Origin: a virus
Length of the DNA: 64,000 nucleotides
Virus record (IMG/VR): IMGVR_UViG_3300048921_000363
Coordinates: 22,752-86,751 of that record
Strand: one strand, 5' to 3'
This document shows, one piece after another, positions 41,001 to 49,962 of this stretch; the stretch's first letter is position 1, and each line of letters starts with the position of its first letter. A model generated the notes under the pieces. That model searched no databases and was not told the DNA's origin. It saw only the letters and a program-made list of their open reading frames with translations. The translations under genes and the position numbers were made by a program.

Positions 41001-41908
41001 ACAACTTCACGGCGATCGACCTCAGCCAACTGCCCGCGCCGCAAGTCGTCGAACAGATCGATTACGAACAGATCCTCGCCGAGCGCAAGGCCTACGCCGT
41101 CAGCCTCTGGCCCGCCGAGGAGCAAGCCGAGATCGCTGCACGTCTCAACATGGAGTCGGAACCGCTCACCAAACTACTCGAGGAAAACGCCTACCGCGAA
41201 ACCGTCTGGCGTCAGCGCGTCAATGAAGCATCCGTGGCCAATATGCTCGCCCTGGCCAAAGGCACCGACCTCGAACAGCTAGCCGCCAATTTCAACGTCA
41301 AGCGTCTGGTGATTCAGGCTGCCAATCCGACAGCCGTGCCGCCACTTCCCAAGCTGATGGAAAGTGACGATAGCCTGCGCGAACGCGCGCAAATGGCCTG
41401 GGAAGGCCTCAGCACCGCCGGCCCGCGCAATGCCTACATTTTCCACGCCCGTTCCGCTGACGGTCAGGTCGCCGACGCCACCGCCGAAAGTCCGGCGCCG
41501 GCCGAGGCGGTGGTTACCGTGCAATCGGTGCTGGGGGACGGTACACCCACGCAAGCACTTCTCGACAGAGTCGAGGCCTATCTCAGTGATGACGACCGGC
41601 GACCAGTCGCGGATCGCCTGACCGTGCAAGGCGCGGAAATCGTCAACTACCGGGTCAAAGCCAAGATCTATCCGCTGACCAGCGGCCCGGAAAACGAACT
41701 CGTACTCGCCGCAGCCGAGGCCCAATTGCTCAAGTTCGTGCACCAACGGCGACGCCTGGCACTGGAGGTTTCCGAATCAATCGTGCACGCCGCGCTGCAC
41801 GTAGAGGGTGTGCGCAAGGTTGTACTGGAAGACTGGGAAGACATCGTCGCCACCAAATACCAGGCACCGTATTGCACGAGCGTCGAACTGTTGCTGGGGG
41901 TTGAGTGA
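40997..41908 (+). CDS. J: Baseplate wedge protein gpJ (P2 family)
   Basis: This 303-residue baseplate J-like protein has the conserved block TAGPRNAYIFHARSADGQVA in the middle and VRKVVLEDWEDIVATKYQAP near the end. It is similar along its length to the prophage 1 gpJ at 1872-2756. It overlaps I by 4 bp. Confidence 0.93.
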   Translation: MNNFTAIDLSQLPAPQVVEQIDYEQILAERKAYAVSLWPAEEQAEIAARLNMESEPLTKLLEENAYRETVWRQRVNEASVANMLALAKGTDLEQLAANFNVKRLVIQAANPTAVPPLPKLMESDDSLRERAQMAWEGLSTAGPRNAYIFHARSADGQVADATAESPAPAEAVVTVQSVLGDGTPTQALLDRVEAYLSDDDRRPVADRLTVQGAEIVNYRVKAKIYPLTSGPENELVLAAAEAQLLKFVHQRRRLALEVSESIVHAALHVEGVRKVVLEDWEDIVATKYQAPYCTSVELLLGVE

Positions 41909-42531
41909 TGACCTGTCAGCCACTGTTGCCTGGCAACTCGACCCCTCTGGAACGCCAAGCCGCGCAGGCATTGGCAGAAATTCAACGCGTACCGATTCCG
42001 CTGCGTACGCTCTACAACCCTGACCAGTGTCCGATGCCCTTGCTGCCGTATCTGGCTTGGGCGTTCTCGGTTGATCGCTGGGACAGCAAGTGGCCGGAAT
42101 CCGCCAAACGTGCAGCGATTCGCGCGGCCTACTACATCCACTCACGCAAGGGCACTATCGGCGCCTTGCGCAGGGTGGTCGAGCCGCTGGGGTATCTGAT
42201 CGAAGTAGCGGAGTGGTGGCAAACCCCTTCACCCGGCACGCCCGGGACCTTTGCCTTGCGCATCGGTGTACTCGACTCCGGCATCACCGAAGCGATGTAC
42301 CAGGAACTTGTCTGGCTCATCGACGACGCTAAACCCCTCACCCGCCACCTGACCGGCCTCGACATCGTCCTTGAAACCCGACTCGACGCGTTCGTTGGAT
42401 TCGCCGTTTACGACGGCGACGAAATTGACGTGTACCCCTGGAACAACCCGGACATCGATGTTGCGATCCAGGGCTACAGCGGCGTGAGCCTTTACACCCT
42501 CGACGAACTGGATGTGTACACCCATGGTTGA
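41905..42531 (+). CDS. I: Baseplate protein gpI (P2 family)
   Basis: This 208-residue gpI family member has LRTLYNPDQCPMPLLPYLAW and RRVVEPLGYLIEVAEWWQTP. It is clearly homologous to the prophage 1 protein at 1266-1871, with a longer C-terminus. It overlaps the fibre gene by 8 bp. Confidence 0.93.
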   Translation: MMTCQPLLPGNSTPLERQAAQALAEIQRVPIPLRTLYNPDQCPMPLLPYLAWAFSVDRWDSKWPESAKRAAIRAAYYIHSRKGTIGALRRVVEPLGYLIEVAEWWQTPSPGTPGTFALRIGVLDSGITEAMYQELVWLIDDAKPLTRHLTGLDIVLETRLDAFVGFAVYDGDEIDVYPWNNPDIDVAIQGYSGVSLYTLDELDVYTHG

Positions 42532-44002
42532 TCAAAACTCTATTTTCGGCGGCATGATGACGACGCTGGGCGCCGCCAAGAAAACCAACTGCGATGCCCT
42601 CGGCATTCCGTGGGAACCGCGCTACATGCTAATCGGTGACGCCAACGACACCGACCCGGTGCCCAGTCCGACACAGACCAAGTTGATCAACCAACGCTAC
42701 CGCGCCCAGCTCAATCAGTTGCGTGTATCACCGACGGACGCCAATGTCCTGATCGCCGAACTGGTACTACCACCGGACGTGGGCGGCTGGTGGATTCGCG
42801 AGCTGGCCCTCGAAGACAAAGACGGCGTTTTCAGCGCGGTGGCCAATGCGGCGCCGAGCTACAAGCCGTTGCTGGCGCAAGGCTCGGGGCGTAATCAGGT
42901 GGTGCGGATGCACATCATCACTAGTGGGACGTCGAACATTCAGTTGAAGATTGACCCGTCGGTGGTGCTGGCCACACGGAGCTATGTCGACGCGCAGATT
43001 TTGGGGGTTCTCCCGCCAGACAAGGTTGCCGGTACCTATACCAAAGTCACGATCAACGCTCGCGGCGTTGTGCAAAGCGGCTCTAATCCAACCACGCTGG
43101 CCGGTTATGGCATTACTGATGCGTTGACCACTTCGGGTGGCGACGTGACCGGCAATATCCGCATGTTTAACGGCAGCAGCCTTGATGTCATCGCAGCAGC
43201 CGTGCCGTCCTGGGAAGGTGGTGTGCATGCGCGAAGCAACGCCAGTGACAGCCCTGTTTTGGGAGGGCTGGGCGCATGGGGTAATAACAACTCTCTCAAC
43301 TGCGTCTACATGGGCCTGGGCCAGACACCGTGGGCCACCGGTACGGGTAACGGGGTGCGGGTCACGTCGGCCGGGGTCTATGTCGAGGGCGTGCTGTATG
43401 GCAATGGTGGCGGGCTGTCGGCCCTGAACTGGTCAACGCTGGTCGCCACACCGACCTCGTTGGCCGGTTACGGGATCGGCATAGCCAGTCAGACAGAGGC
43501 CGAGACTGGAGCAGACACCAACAAGCCCATGACGGCCTTGAGGGTGTTCCAGGCGATCAACGCCAAAGTTGTACAGGCCTCTGAAAGCATATTGGGGCTT
43601 GTTCGCATCGCGTCCCAGTTGGCAGTCAATACAGGGACGGATGACAGCACGGCCGTGAGTCCCAAAAAGCTGCGTGCGGGCGTTTCGATGTTGATCGGCG
43701 TAAACGGCTACATCGCGCTTCCGACGTGGCTGGGTGGCTTGATTCTGCAATGGGGCGTATTGACCGATATTCCTCAAGCTTCAGCGGGCCTCAGTGACGT
43801 AGGGCCTGTTCGCGATGTGTCCTTCCCTGTGTCCTTTCCGAACGCGGCCTTGCGTGTGTTTGCCTGTATGGACTTCACGACCATGTCGACGACAGGCGCG
43901 TTCGCACCGGGAGCGCTCATCATTTCCAAGTCGGTACTGAGGCTGCAAAACAACTACACCGCTTCACCGGGCCGAATCTCCTGGTGGGCCATCGGAAACT
44001 GA
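42524..44002 (+). CDS. H: Tail fibre protein gpH (P2-like)
   Basis: This complete 492-residue fibre has an N-terminal attachment domain (residues 1-165), a middle with GYGITDALTTSGGDVTGNIR, and a C-terminal receptor-binding part ending RISWWAIGN. It is followed by a fibre-assembly gene. Residues about 168-420 are almost identical to those encoded in inverse orientation at 1-760. The start ATG has no strong ribosome-binding site and overlaps gpI. Confidence 0.92.
   Translation: MVDQNSIFGGMMTTLGAAKKTNCDALGIPWEPRYMLIGDANDTDPVPSPTQTKLINQRYRAQLNQLRVSPTDANVLIAELVLPPDVGGWWIRELALEDKDGVFSAVANAAPSYKPLLAQGSGRNQVVRMHIITSGTSNIQLKIDPSVVLATRSYVDAQILGVLPPDKVAGTYTKVTINARGVVQSGSNPTTLAGYGITDALTTSGGDVTGNIRMFNGSSLDVIAAAVPSWEGGVHARSNASDSPVLGGLGAWGNNNSLNCVYMGLGQTPWATGTGNGVRVTSAGVYVEGVLYGNGGGLSALNWSTLVATPTSLAGYGIGIASQTEAETGADTNKPMTALRVFQAINAKVVQASESILGLVRIASQLAVNTGTDDSTAVSPKKLRAGVSMLIGVNGYIALPTWLGGLILQWGVLTDIPQASAGLSDVGPVRDVSFPVSFPNAALRVFACMDFTTMSTTGAFAPGALIISKSVLRLQNNYTASPGRISWWAIGN
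43027..43790 (+). repeat. Inverted partner of the prophage 1 tail-fibre segment (1-760)
   Basis: The sequence is nearly identical to the reverse complement of 1-760. It encodes the shared fibre shaft and part of the distal domain. Inverted homology of this size can recombine. Confidence 0.8.
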
Positions 44003-44010
44003 GGGCAATC

Positions 44011-44442
44011 ATGTCAATTTTTTATCACGCGGCAACCCGCAGCTTTTTCAACACCGTCACCCACTCAGTCAAAAGCATTCCGGCAGATGCCGTGGAAATC
44101 TCTCGAGACCTGCACGCTTACCTGCTGGAAGGTGAAGCAGCCGGTAAAACAATCCGAATCAACGTGGATGGACAACCCGAACTGGTTGAAACAGAAGTTG
44201 ATCCGCAAGCGAAGTTGATGCTGGAACGAGCATGGCGAGACGCTGAAATTGTCCGGGTGACCTGGTTACGTGATCGCCACAGAGATGAAATCGAGCTGGG
44301 CGCACCGACGACAATTACCGGCGAGCAATATTCCGAACTGCTGGCTTACATCCAGGCACTGCGAGATTGGCCGGCCCATTCGGACTTCCCCGATACGCTG
44401 ACTCGGCCTGCCGCCCCGACGTGGATAGCTGGCGCCTTCTGA
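44011..44442 (+). CDS. G: Tail fibre assembly chaperone (P2 gpG-like)
   Basis: This 143-residue protein has the tail-fibre assembly layout: a divergent N-terminus and a conserved C-terminal part with YSELLAYIQALRDWPAHSDF. It assists folding and trimerisation of gpH. It starts eight bases after the fibre stop. Confidence 0.85.
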   Translation: MSIFYHAATRSFFNTVTHSVKSIPADAVEISRDLHAYLLEGEAAGKTIRINVDGQPELVETEVDPQAKLMLERAWRDAEIVRVTWLRDRHRDEIELGAPTTITGEQYSELLAYIQALRDWPAHSDFPDTLTRPAAPTWIAGAF

Positions 44443-44457
44443 ATCCCCGCCCAACCC

Positions 44458-44476
44458 TGTACTGACCCCGCCTACA
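44458..44476. promoter_or_regulatory. Late-activator site upstream of FI
   Basis: TGTAC-N9-CTACA, 77 bp before the FI start. One half-site base differs from the copies at 32414 and 40021. It is followed by a GC-rich palindromic stretch (GGCGCGCGCG). Confidence 0.6.
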
Positions 44477-44552
44477 ACCCTGCGCGCTCGCCCATCCGGC
44501 GCGCGCGCGGCAGCCTGTGCACTGTCATCCCATTTACTGCGCAGGCAAAACC

Positions 44553-45722
44553 ATGGCCGATTATCTTCACGGCGTGCGGGTGCTCGAACTCAACGACGGC
44601 ACCCGCCCCATTCGCACCATCCCTACCGCTGTCATTGGCCTGGTCTGCACAGCCGACGACGCCGATGCAGCAGCTTTCCCACTGGACACCCCGGTACTGC
44701 TGACCAATGTGCAGACCGCCATCGCGAAGGCTGGCGTGAAAGGTACTCTCGCGGTCAGCCTGCAAGCCATCGCTGACCAGACCAAACCCTACACCATCGT
44801 CGTACGCGTGAAGGAAGGCGCTACAGAGGCAGAAACGACGTCAGCCCTGATCGGCTCCACCACCGCCGATGGCAAATACACCGGTATGAAAGCGTTACTC
44901 GCTGCCAAGGCCAGAGTCGGCATGGTGCCGCGCATCCTCGGTGTGCCAGGCCTCGACAGCCAGCCGGTAGCCACCGCCTTGGTCAGCATCGGCCAACAGT
45001 TACGCGCCTTCAACTATGTCAGTGCCTGGGACTGCAAAACCAAAGAAGAAGCAGTCGCCTATCGCGAGAACTTCGGTGCCCGTGAAGTGATGGTGATCTG
45101 GCCAGACTTCCAGAACTGGGATACCACGACCGACAAAACCGTGAAGGCTTCTGCCGTCGCCCGTGCCCTTGGATTACGCGCCAAGATTGACCAGGAAGTG
45201 GGCTGGCACAAAACCCTTTCCAACGTCGCCGTGAACGGCGTCACCGGGATCAGCGCTGACGTGTTCTGGGATCTGCAAAACCCGGCCACCGATGCCAACT
45301 ACCTCAACGGCAACGAAGTCACCACCCTGATCAACGAAAGCGGCTTCCGGTTCTGGGGCAGTCGCACGTGCAGCGACGATCCACTATTCGCCTTCGAGAA
45401 CTACACGCGTACAGCGCAGATCCTCGCCGACACCATGGCGGAAGCGCAGATGTGGGCCATCGACAAGCCCATGAACCCTTCCCTGGTGCGCGACATCATC
45501 GAGAGCAACAACGCCAAATTCCGCGAGCTAACGGCCAACGGCTACCTGCTCGGTGGCAGTTGCTGGTACCCGGAAGACGTCAACGACAAAGACACCCTCA
45601 AGGCCGGCAAGCTGTACATCGACTACGACTACACGCCTGTACCACCGCTGGAAGATCTCACGCTGCGGCAGCGCATCACTGACCGCTATCTCATCAACTT
45701 CGCCGCCAAAGTAAACAGCTGA
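44553..45722 (+). CDS. FI: Tail sheath protein gpFI (P2 family)
   Basis: This 389-residue contractile sheath protein has the N-terminus YLHGVRVLELNDGTRPIRTI and the C-terminal YTPVPPLEDLTLRQRITDRY, typical of P2 FI. It forms the outer tail cylinder that contracts on infection. A short perfect palindrome (45729-45744) separates it from FII. Confidence 0.95.
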   Translation: MADYLHGVRVLELNDGTRPIRTIPTAVIGLVCTADDADAAAFPLDTPVLLTNVQTAIAKAGVKGTLAVSLQAIADQTKPYTIVVRVKEGATEAETTSALIGSTTADGKYTGMKALLAAKARVGMVPRILGVPGLDSQPVATALVSIGQQLRAFNYVSAWDCKTKEEAVAYRENFGAREVMVIWPDFQNWDTTTDKTVKASAVARALGLRAKIDQEVGWHKTLSNVAVNGVTGISADVFWDLQNPATDANYLNGNEVTTLINESGFRFWGSRTCSDDPLFAFENYTRTAQILADTMAEAQMWAIDKPMNPSLVRDIIESNNAKFRELTANGYLLGGSCWYPEDVNDKDTLKAGKLYIDYDYTPVPPLEDLTLRQRITDRYLINFAAKVNS

Positions 45723-45776
45723 GCCGGAACTCCCCGAGGGGAGTCAACCCGTGCCTGAGTACCGGAGAACACCGCC

Positions 45777-46292
45777 ATGGCCATGCCACGCAAGCTCAAA
45801 AACCTGAACCTCTTCAACGACGCCAACAACTACGTGGGCGTGGTCAAGTCGGTCACCCTGCCCCCGCTCGGCCGCAAGATGGAAGCCTATCGCGGGGGCG
45901 GCATGAACGGTCCAGTCAAGGCTGACCTAGGCTTCTCCGACGACGGCATCCAGTTCGAATGGAAAACAGGCGGCCTGGATCTGATTTCCCTGAAACAGTT
46001 TGGCGCGGTCAATGCTTCGGGTGTTGCCCTGCGTTTCTCTGGACCTTTCCAGCAGGACGATACTGGCGAAACCAGTACGGTTGAAGTCGTCATGCGCGGG
46101 CGTCACGAAACCATCGAGATGGGTGACGCTCAGCCAGGTGAGGACACCGAGCACAGCATGACCACCACCTGCAGCTACTACAAATTGACCGTCGACGGCG
46201 AAGAGATCATCGAGATTGATCTGCTCAACTTCATCGAGAAGGTCAACGGCGTGGACATGCTGGAGAAACAGCGCACCGCGATGGGCCTGTAA
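45777..46292 (+). CDS. FII: Tail tube protein gpFII (P2 family)
   Basis: This 171-residue major tail tube protein has the family start LKNLNLFNDANNYVGVVKSV and the end YYKLTVDGEEIIEIDLLNFI. It forms the inner tube. The ATG at 45777 has GGAGA upstream; an in-frame ATG two codons later is an alternative. Confidence 0.95.
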   Translation: MAMPRKLKNLNLFNDANNYVGVVKSVTLPPLGRKMEAYRGGGMNGPVKADLGFSDDGIQFEWKTGGLDLISLKQFGAVNASGVALRFSGPFQQDDTGETSTVEVVMRGRHETIEMGDAQPGEDTEHSMTTTCSYYKLTVDGEEIIEIDLLNFIEKVNGVDMLEKQRTAMGL

Positions 46293-46344
46293 TTAACCTC
46301 TGCCCTCGATCGAGGGCGGTTCACCCTGCAATTTGGAGCAACAC

Positions 46345-46674
46345 ATGAAACCTGAAGAAACCACCGAAGTTTTGCCGGCCGTCGAAGACAACACCGTCAC
46401 CCTCGACACACCAATCAAACGGGGCAATACCACCATCGACACCATCACCTTGCGCAAGCCTGCCTCGGGCGAGCTGCGTGGCGTTCACCTGGTAGATCTG
46501 CTGAACCTTGATGTCGGCGCCCTGCTCAAGGTTCTGCCACGCATTACCTCGCCCAGCATCACCACACCAGAAGCTGCCGCCATGGACCCGGCCGACCTGC
46601 TCGCCTGCGGCAACAAGGTCGCGCATTTTTTGTTGCAGAAGTCGGTGAGGACGGACGCCTCCCTCGTTGCGTAG
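46345..46674 (+). CDS. E: Tail assembly chaperone gpE (P2 family)
   Basis: This 109-residue P2 E-type tail assembly protein (TLRKPASGELRGVHLVDLLN) contains the slippery heptamer TTTTTTG in the zero frame near codon 96. A -1 shift there continues into E' to make a product of about 152 residues, as in P2. The ATG follows TTGGAGC. Confidence 0.9.
   Translation: MKPEETTEVLPAVEDNTVTLDTPIKRGNTTIDTITLRKPASGELRGVHLVDLLNLDVGALLKVLPRITSPSITTPEAAAMDPADLLACGNKVAHFLLQKSVRTDASLVA
46626..46632 (+). promoter_or_regulatory. Programmed -1 frameshift site T TTT TTG
   Basis: The heptamer lies in the gene E reading frame as T TTT TTG. The -1 frame is open from here through E' to its stop at 46802. P2 uses the same type of slippery site for E+E'. 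Confidence 0.85.
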
Positions 46675-46682
46675 AGGACGCC

Positions 46683-46802
46683 ATGGCCGATCTGGCCGTG
46701 GTTTTTCACTGGGCACCGGCTGACATGGACCAGCTGGGCCTGCAAGAGCTGATGGACTGGCGTGAGCGCGCCAGGGTGCGGAGTTCCACCGATGGCGAAT
46801 GA
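46683..46802 (+). CDS. E': Tail protein E' (P2 family), mainly made by frameshift
   Basis: This 39-residue frame (VFHWAPADMDQLGLQELMDW) matches the short P2-type GpE' proteins. It is in the -1 frame relative to E and continuous with the slippery site, so the main product is probably E+E'. It overlaps the tape-measure start by 11 bp. Confidence 0.85.
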   Translation: MADLAVVFHWAPADMDQLGLQELMDWRERARVRSSTDGE

Positions 46803-49515
46803 TCTGAAACTTCAGGTACTGCTCAACGCGATTGATCGGGCGAGCGGTCCCCTGAAGGCCATCGACAAGGGCAGCATTGGTGCTGCCCGGGCACTCAAGG
46901 AAGCGCGCGACAGGCTCAAGGAACTCAACGCCCAGCAGAAAGACGTCAGCGCCTGGCGCACCCAGCGCGCCGCCGCTGAACAGACCGAAACTGCGCTTAC
47001 CTCGGCCCGTGATAAGGTCCGTGCACTCAGCCAACAGTTTGCCGCCACTGGCGTTCCGACCAAGGCTCTGGCCAAGGACTTCCGCACGGCCGTGCGCGAG
47101 GCTCAGCGGCTCAAGGAACAGCACCAGCAACAGTCGGAACAGTTGCAGGCGCTACGCTCGAAACTGTACGGCGCCGGGATCAGCACCAAGGACCTCGGCA
47201 CGCACGAGCGTCAGCTGCGCGAGCAGATCGGCGCTACCAATGCGAGCATCAGTGAACAGGGCAATCGGCTGGCAGCATTGAATGCGCAGCAGAAGCGCAT
47301 GGCGATCGAGCGCAACAGGCTGGCGAAGACTCAAAGTCTGGCCAGCGATATGGCAGTCAACGGTGCCGCCGGTTTAGGGGCAGGCTATGCGATCAGCCGC
47401 CCGTTGAAACAAGCAGTGGATGCATTCGCGCCGAACGAGGATTCGGCTACTCAGCTGAAGGTGTCGATGATGGACGACACCGGCAAGGTCGCTGAGGACT
47501 TTCAAAAAATCACCGACCTCGCGACGAAACTGGGCGACCGCCTGCCAGGCACTACCGCCGACTTTCAGGAAATGATGACGATGCTGCGCCGCCAAGGCCT
47601 CAGCGCGCAGAGCATCCTTGGAGGTACCGGCGAAGCGGCGGCATACCTGGGCGTGCAGTTGAAGATGCCGGTGACTGAGGCCGCCGAGTTCGCGGCGAAG
47701 ATGCAGGACGCCACCCGCACGTCTGAGAAGGACATGATGGCGCTGATGGACACCATACAGCGTGGTTTCTACTCGGGCGTCGACTCGACCAACATGCTGC
47801 AGGGCTTCAGCAAGATTGCCCCGGTGATGGATACGATCAAGAAATCCGGGATTGACGCCGCTAATGAGCTGGCACCGTTGCTGATCATGATGGATCAAGC
47901 CGGAATGGAAGGTGGTTCGGCCGGTAACGCGTTCCGCAAAATCTTCCAAGCGGGCTTGGACAAAGATAACGTCGGCAAAGCCAACAACATCGCCAAGGCA
48001 ACCGGCAAGGACGTGTCGTTCAAATTCACGGACGACAAAGGCAACTTCGCGGGCCTTGAAAATCTCTACGCTCAGGTTGAAAAACTGAAAGCGTTCAACG
48101 ATGAAGACCGTGGCGCCATCATCAAAAAGCTGTTCGGTGACGACGCCGAGACACTGACCACTCTCAACACCATGATGAACAAAGGGCTGGCCGGTTATCG
48201 CGAGGTTCAGCAAAAGCTCCAGAGCCAGGCCGACCTGCGTACTCGGGTCAACGAGCAACTCGGCACGCTGACCAACGTTATGGAAGCTGCCGAGGGCAGT
48301 TTTACCAACGCCATGGCCGAGTTCGGCGCCGCCGTCGCGCCCGAACTCAAGGAACTGATCAACACCCTGGGCGAAGTTGCAAACAAGGTCGGTGCTTGGG
48401 CACGGGAGAATCCGAAACTCGCCGGCGGGCTGGTCAAAGTCGTAGCCCTGGTGGCCGGCCTCTCGATCGTATTCGGTGGCTTGGCAATTGGCATGGCCAG
48501 CTTGCTCGGCCCCTTCGCCGTGATTCGCTATGGCATGGCAATGTTTGGCATGCAGGGTGGTGGCACGCTACGAATCATGCAGAAGCTGATGCCCACCATC
48601 ACCGGTCTGGCCCGCAATGCACTCCCGATGCTGGGCCAGGGTGTTCGATTGCTCGCCAGCATTTTCAGCGGCGCACTGGTGACCGCCCTGCGAACCGTCA
48701 GCATTGCGCTCTGGGGTTTGGCCGCCAACCCGGTGGTGCTGGCCATCGCGGCGATTGTCGCAGTACTCGCCGGTGCGGCTTATCTGATCTACACCAACTG
48801 GGACGCGGTGAAACTCTACTTCGCCAACGCTTGGACTGAGATCAAAGCCGGGTTCAGCGGAGGCATTGGCGGCATCATCACAACCCTCGCCAACTTCAGC
48901 CCCATTGGACTGATTTACCAGGCTTTCGCCGGGGTGCTGAGTTACCTCGGTGTGGATCTACCAAGTCGCTTTACCGAGTTCGGCAACATGATCGTCAACG
49001 GCCTGGTCAACGGGTTGCTGGCGGGATTGGGGCAGATCAAGAACGCTGTCAGTTCGGTCGCTGATTCGGCGATCAACATGTTCAAGGAAAAGCTCGACAT
49101 CCACAGCCCTTCCCGCGTGTTCACCGCGCTCGGCGGCTTTACCATGGCCGGCCTGACCCAAGGTCTGGAAGGTGGCCAGGATGGCCCACTGGGCGCAATC
49201 ACCGACATGGGCAAGCAAATTGTATCTGCCGGGCAACGTGCGCTCGGCGCCGTGGCTGGCCCGCTCGGCGCCATTGGACTGCCGCAGTTGCCGACTGGCG
49301 CCGCCGCATCCTCTTCAGTGTCGATCGACAATCGCGCGCCCATCAGTCCGGCACCGGCCGCAGCCTACGACAGTCACGACACCTACGAAATCAACATCCA
49401 CACCACGCCCGGCATGGACGAGCGCGCCATCGCCCGCGCCGTGCGCGCCGAGCTGGCCCGCGTCTCCAGCGAAAAGAGCGCCCGCCAGCGCAGCCGACTG
49501 TCCGACCTGGAGTAA
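46792..49515 (+). CDS. T: Tape measure protein gpT (P2 family)
   Basis: This 907-residue tail-length protein has an N-terminal coiled coil (residues 20-200, many Gln/Lys/Glu heptads), a TP901-type minor tail core (residues 230-480) and hydrophobic segments near 565-600 and 640-690 that can insert in the host membrane. It ends in a helical C-terminus. The length fits a P2-like tail (P2 gpT is 815 residues). Confidence 0.94.
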   Translation: MANDLKLQVLLNAIDRASGPLKAIDKGSIGAARALKEARDRLKELNAQQKDVSAWRTQRAAAEQTETALTSARDKVRALSQQFAATGVPTKALAKDFRTAVREAQRLKEQHQQQSEQLQALRSKLYGAGISTKDLGTHERQLREQIGATNASISEQGNRLAALNAQQKRMAIERNRLAKTQSLASDMAVNGAAGLGAGYAISRPLKQAVDAFAPNEDSATQLKVSMMDDTGKVAEDFQKITDLATKLGDRLPGTTADFQEMMTMLRRQGLSAQSILGGTGEAAAYLGVQLKMPVTEAAEFAAKMQDATRTSEKDMMALMDTIQRGFYSGVDSTNMLQGFSKIAPVMDTIKKSGIDAANELAPLLIMMDQAGMEGGSAGNAFRKIFQAGLDKDNVGKANNIAKATGKDVSFKFTDDKGNFAGLENLYAQVEKLKAFNDEDRGAIIKKLFGDDAETLTTLNTMMNKGLAGYREVQQKLQSQADLRTRVNEQLGTLTNVMEAAEGSFTNAMAEFGAAVAPELKELINTLGEVANKVGAWARENPKLAGGLVKVVALVAGLSIVFGGLAIGMASLLGPFAVIRYGMAMFGMQGGGTLRIMQKLMPTITGLARNALPMLGQGVRLLASIFSGALVTALRTVSIALWGLAANPVVLAIAAIVAVLAGAAYLIYTNWDAVKLYFANAWTEIKAGFSGGIGGIITTLANFSPIGLIYQAFAGVLSYLGVDLPSRFTEFGNMIVNGLVNGLLAGLGQIKNAVSSVADSAINMFKEKLDIHSPSRVFTALGGFTMAGLTQGLEGGQDGPLGAITDMGKQIVSAGQRALGAVAGPLGAIGLPQLPTGAAASSSVSIDNRAPISPAPAAAYDSHDTYEINIHTTPGMDERAIARAVRAELARVSSEKSARQRSRLSDLE

Positions 49516-49521
49516 CACGCC

Positions 49522-49962
49522 ATGATGCTTGCCCTGGGCATGTTCGTTTTCAGCCTCTCCACCGCCGCCTACCAAGAACTGCAGCGCCAAACCGAATGGC
49601 GCCACGCGAGCAGCAACCGCGTCGGCGCCGCGCCGGCTCGCCAGTTCGTCGGCCGTGGTGATGACTCCATCACCCTACCCGGCATCATCCTGCCGGAACT
49701 CGCCGGCAGCGCCCTCAGCCTCGACGCTTTGCGCCTGATGGCCAACACCGGCAGGGCGTGGCCAATGGTCGAAGGCAGCGGCCGGATCTACGGCCTATGG
49801 ATCATCGAAAGCCTGAGCGAAACCAAGACGATCTTCTTCCGAGACGGCACGCCACGCCGCATCGAGTTCACCCTCAGCCTCAAGCGCATCGATGACGACC
49901 GTATCGACCTGATCGGCGCCGGTACCAGCGCCGGAGTCAGCATCATGAGGACGCTGCTGTGA
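49522..49962 (+). CDS. U: Tail protein gpU (P2 family)
   Basis: This 146-residue P2 gpU-type tail protein (FVFSLSTAAYQELQRQTEWR, then YGLWIIESLSETKTIFFRDG) is needed for tail assembly. It overlaps gpD by 4 bp. Confidence 0.93.
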   Translation: MMLALGMFVFSLSTAAYQELQRQTEWRHASSNRVGAAPARQFVGRGDDSITLPGIILPELAGSALSLDALRLMANTGRAWPMVEGSGRIYGLWIIESLSETKTIFFRDGTPRRIEFTLSLKRIDDDRIDLIGAGTSAGVSIMRTLL

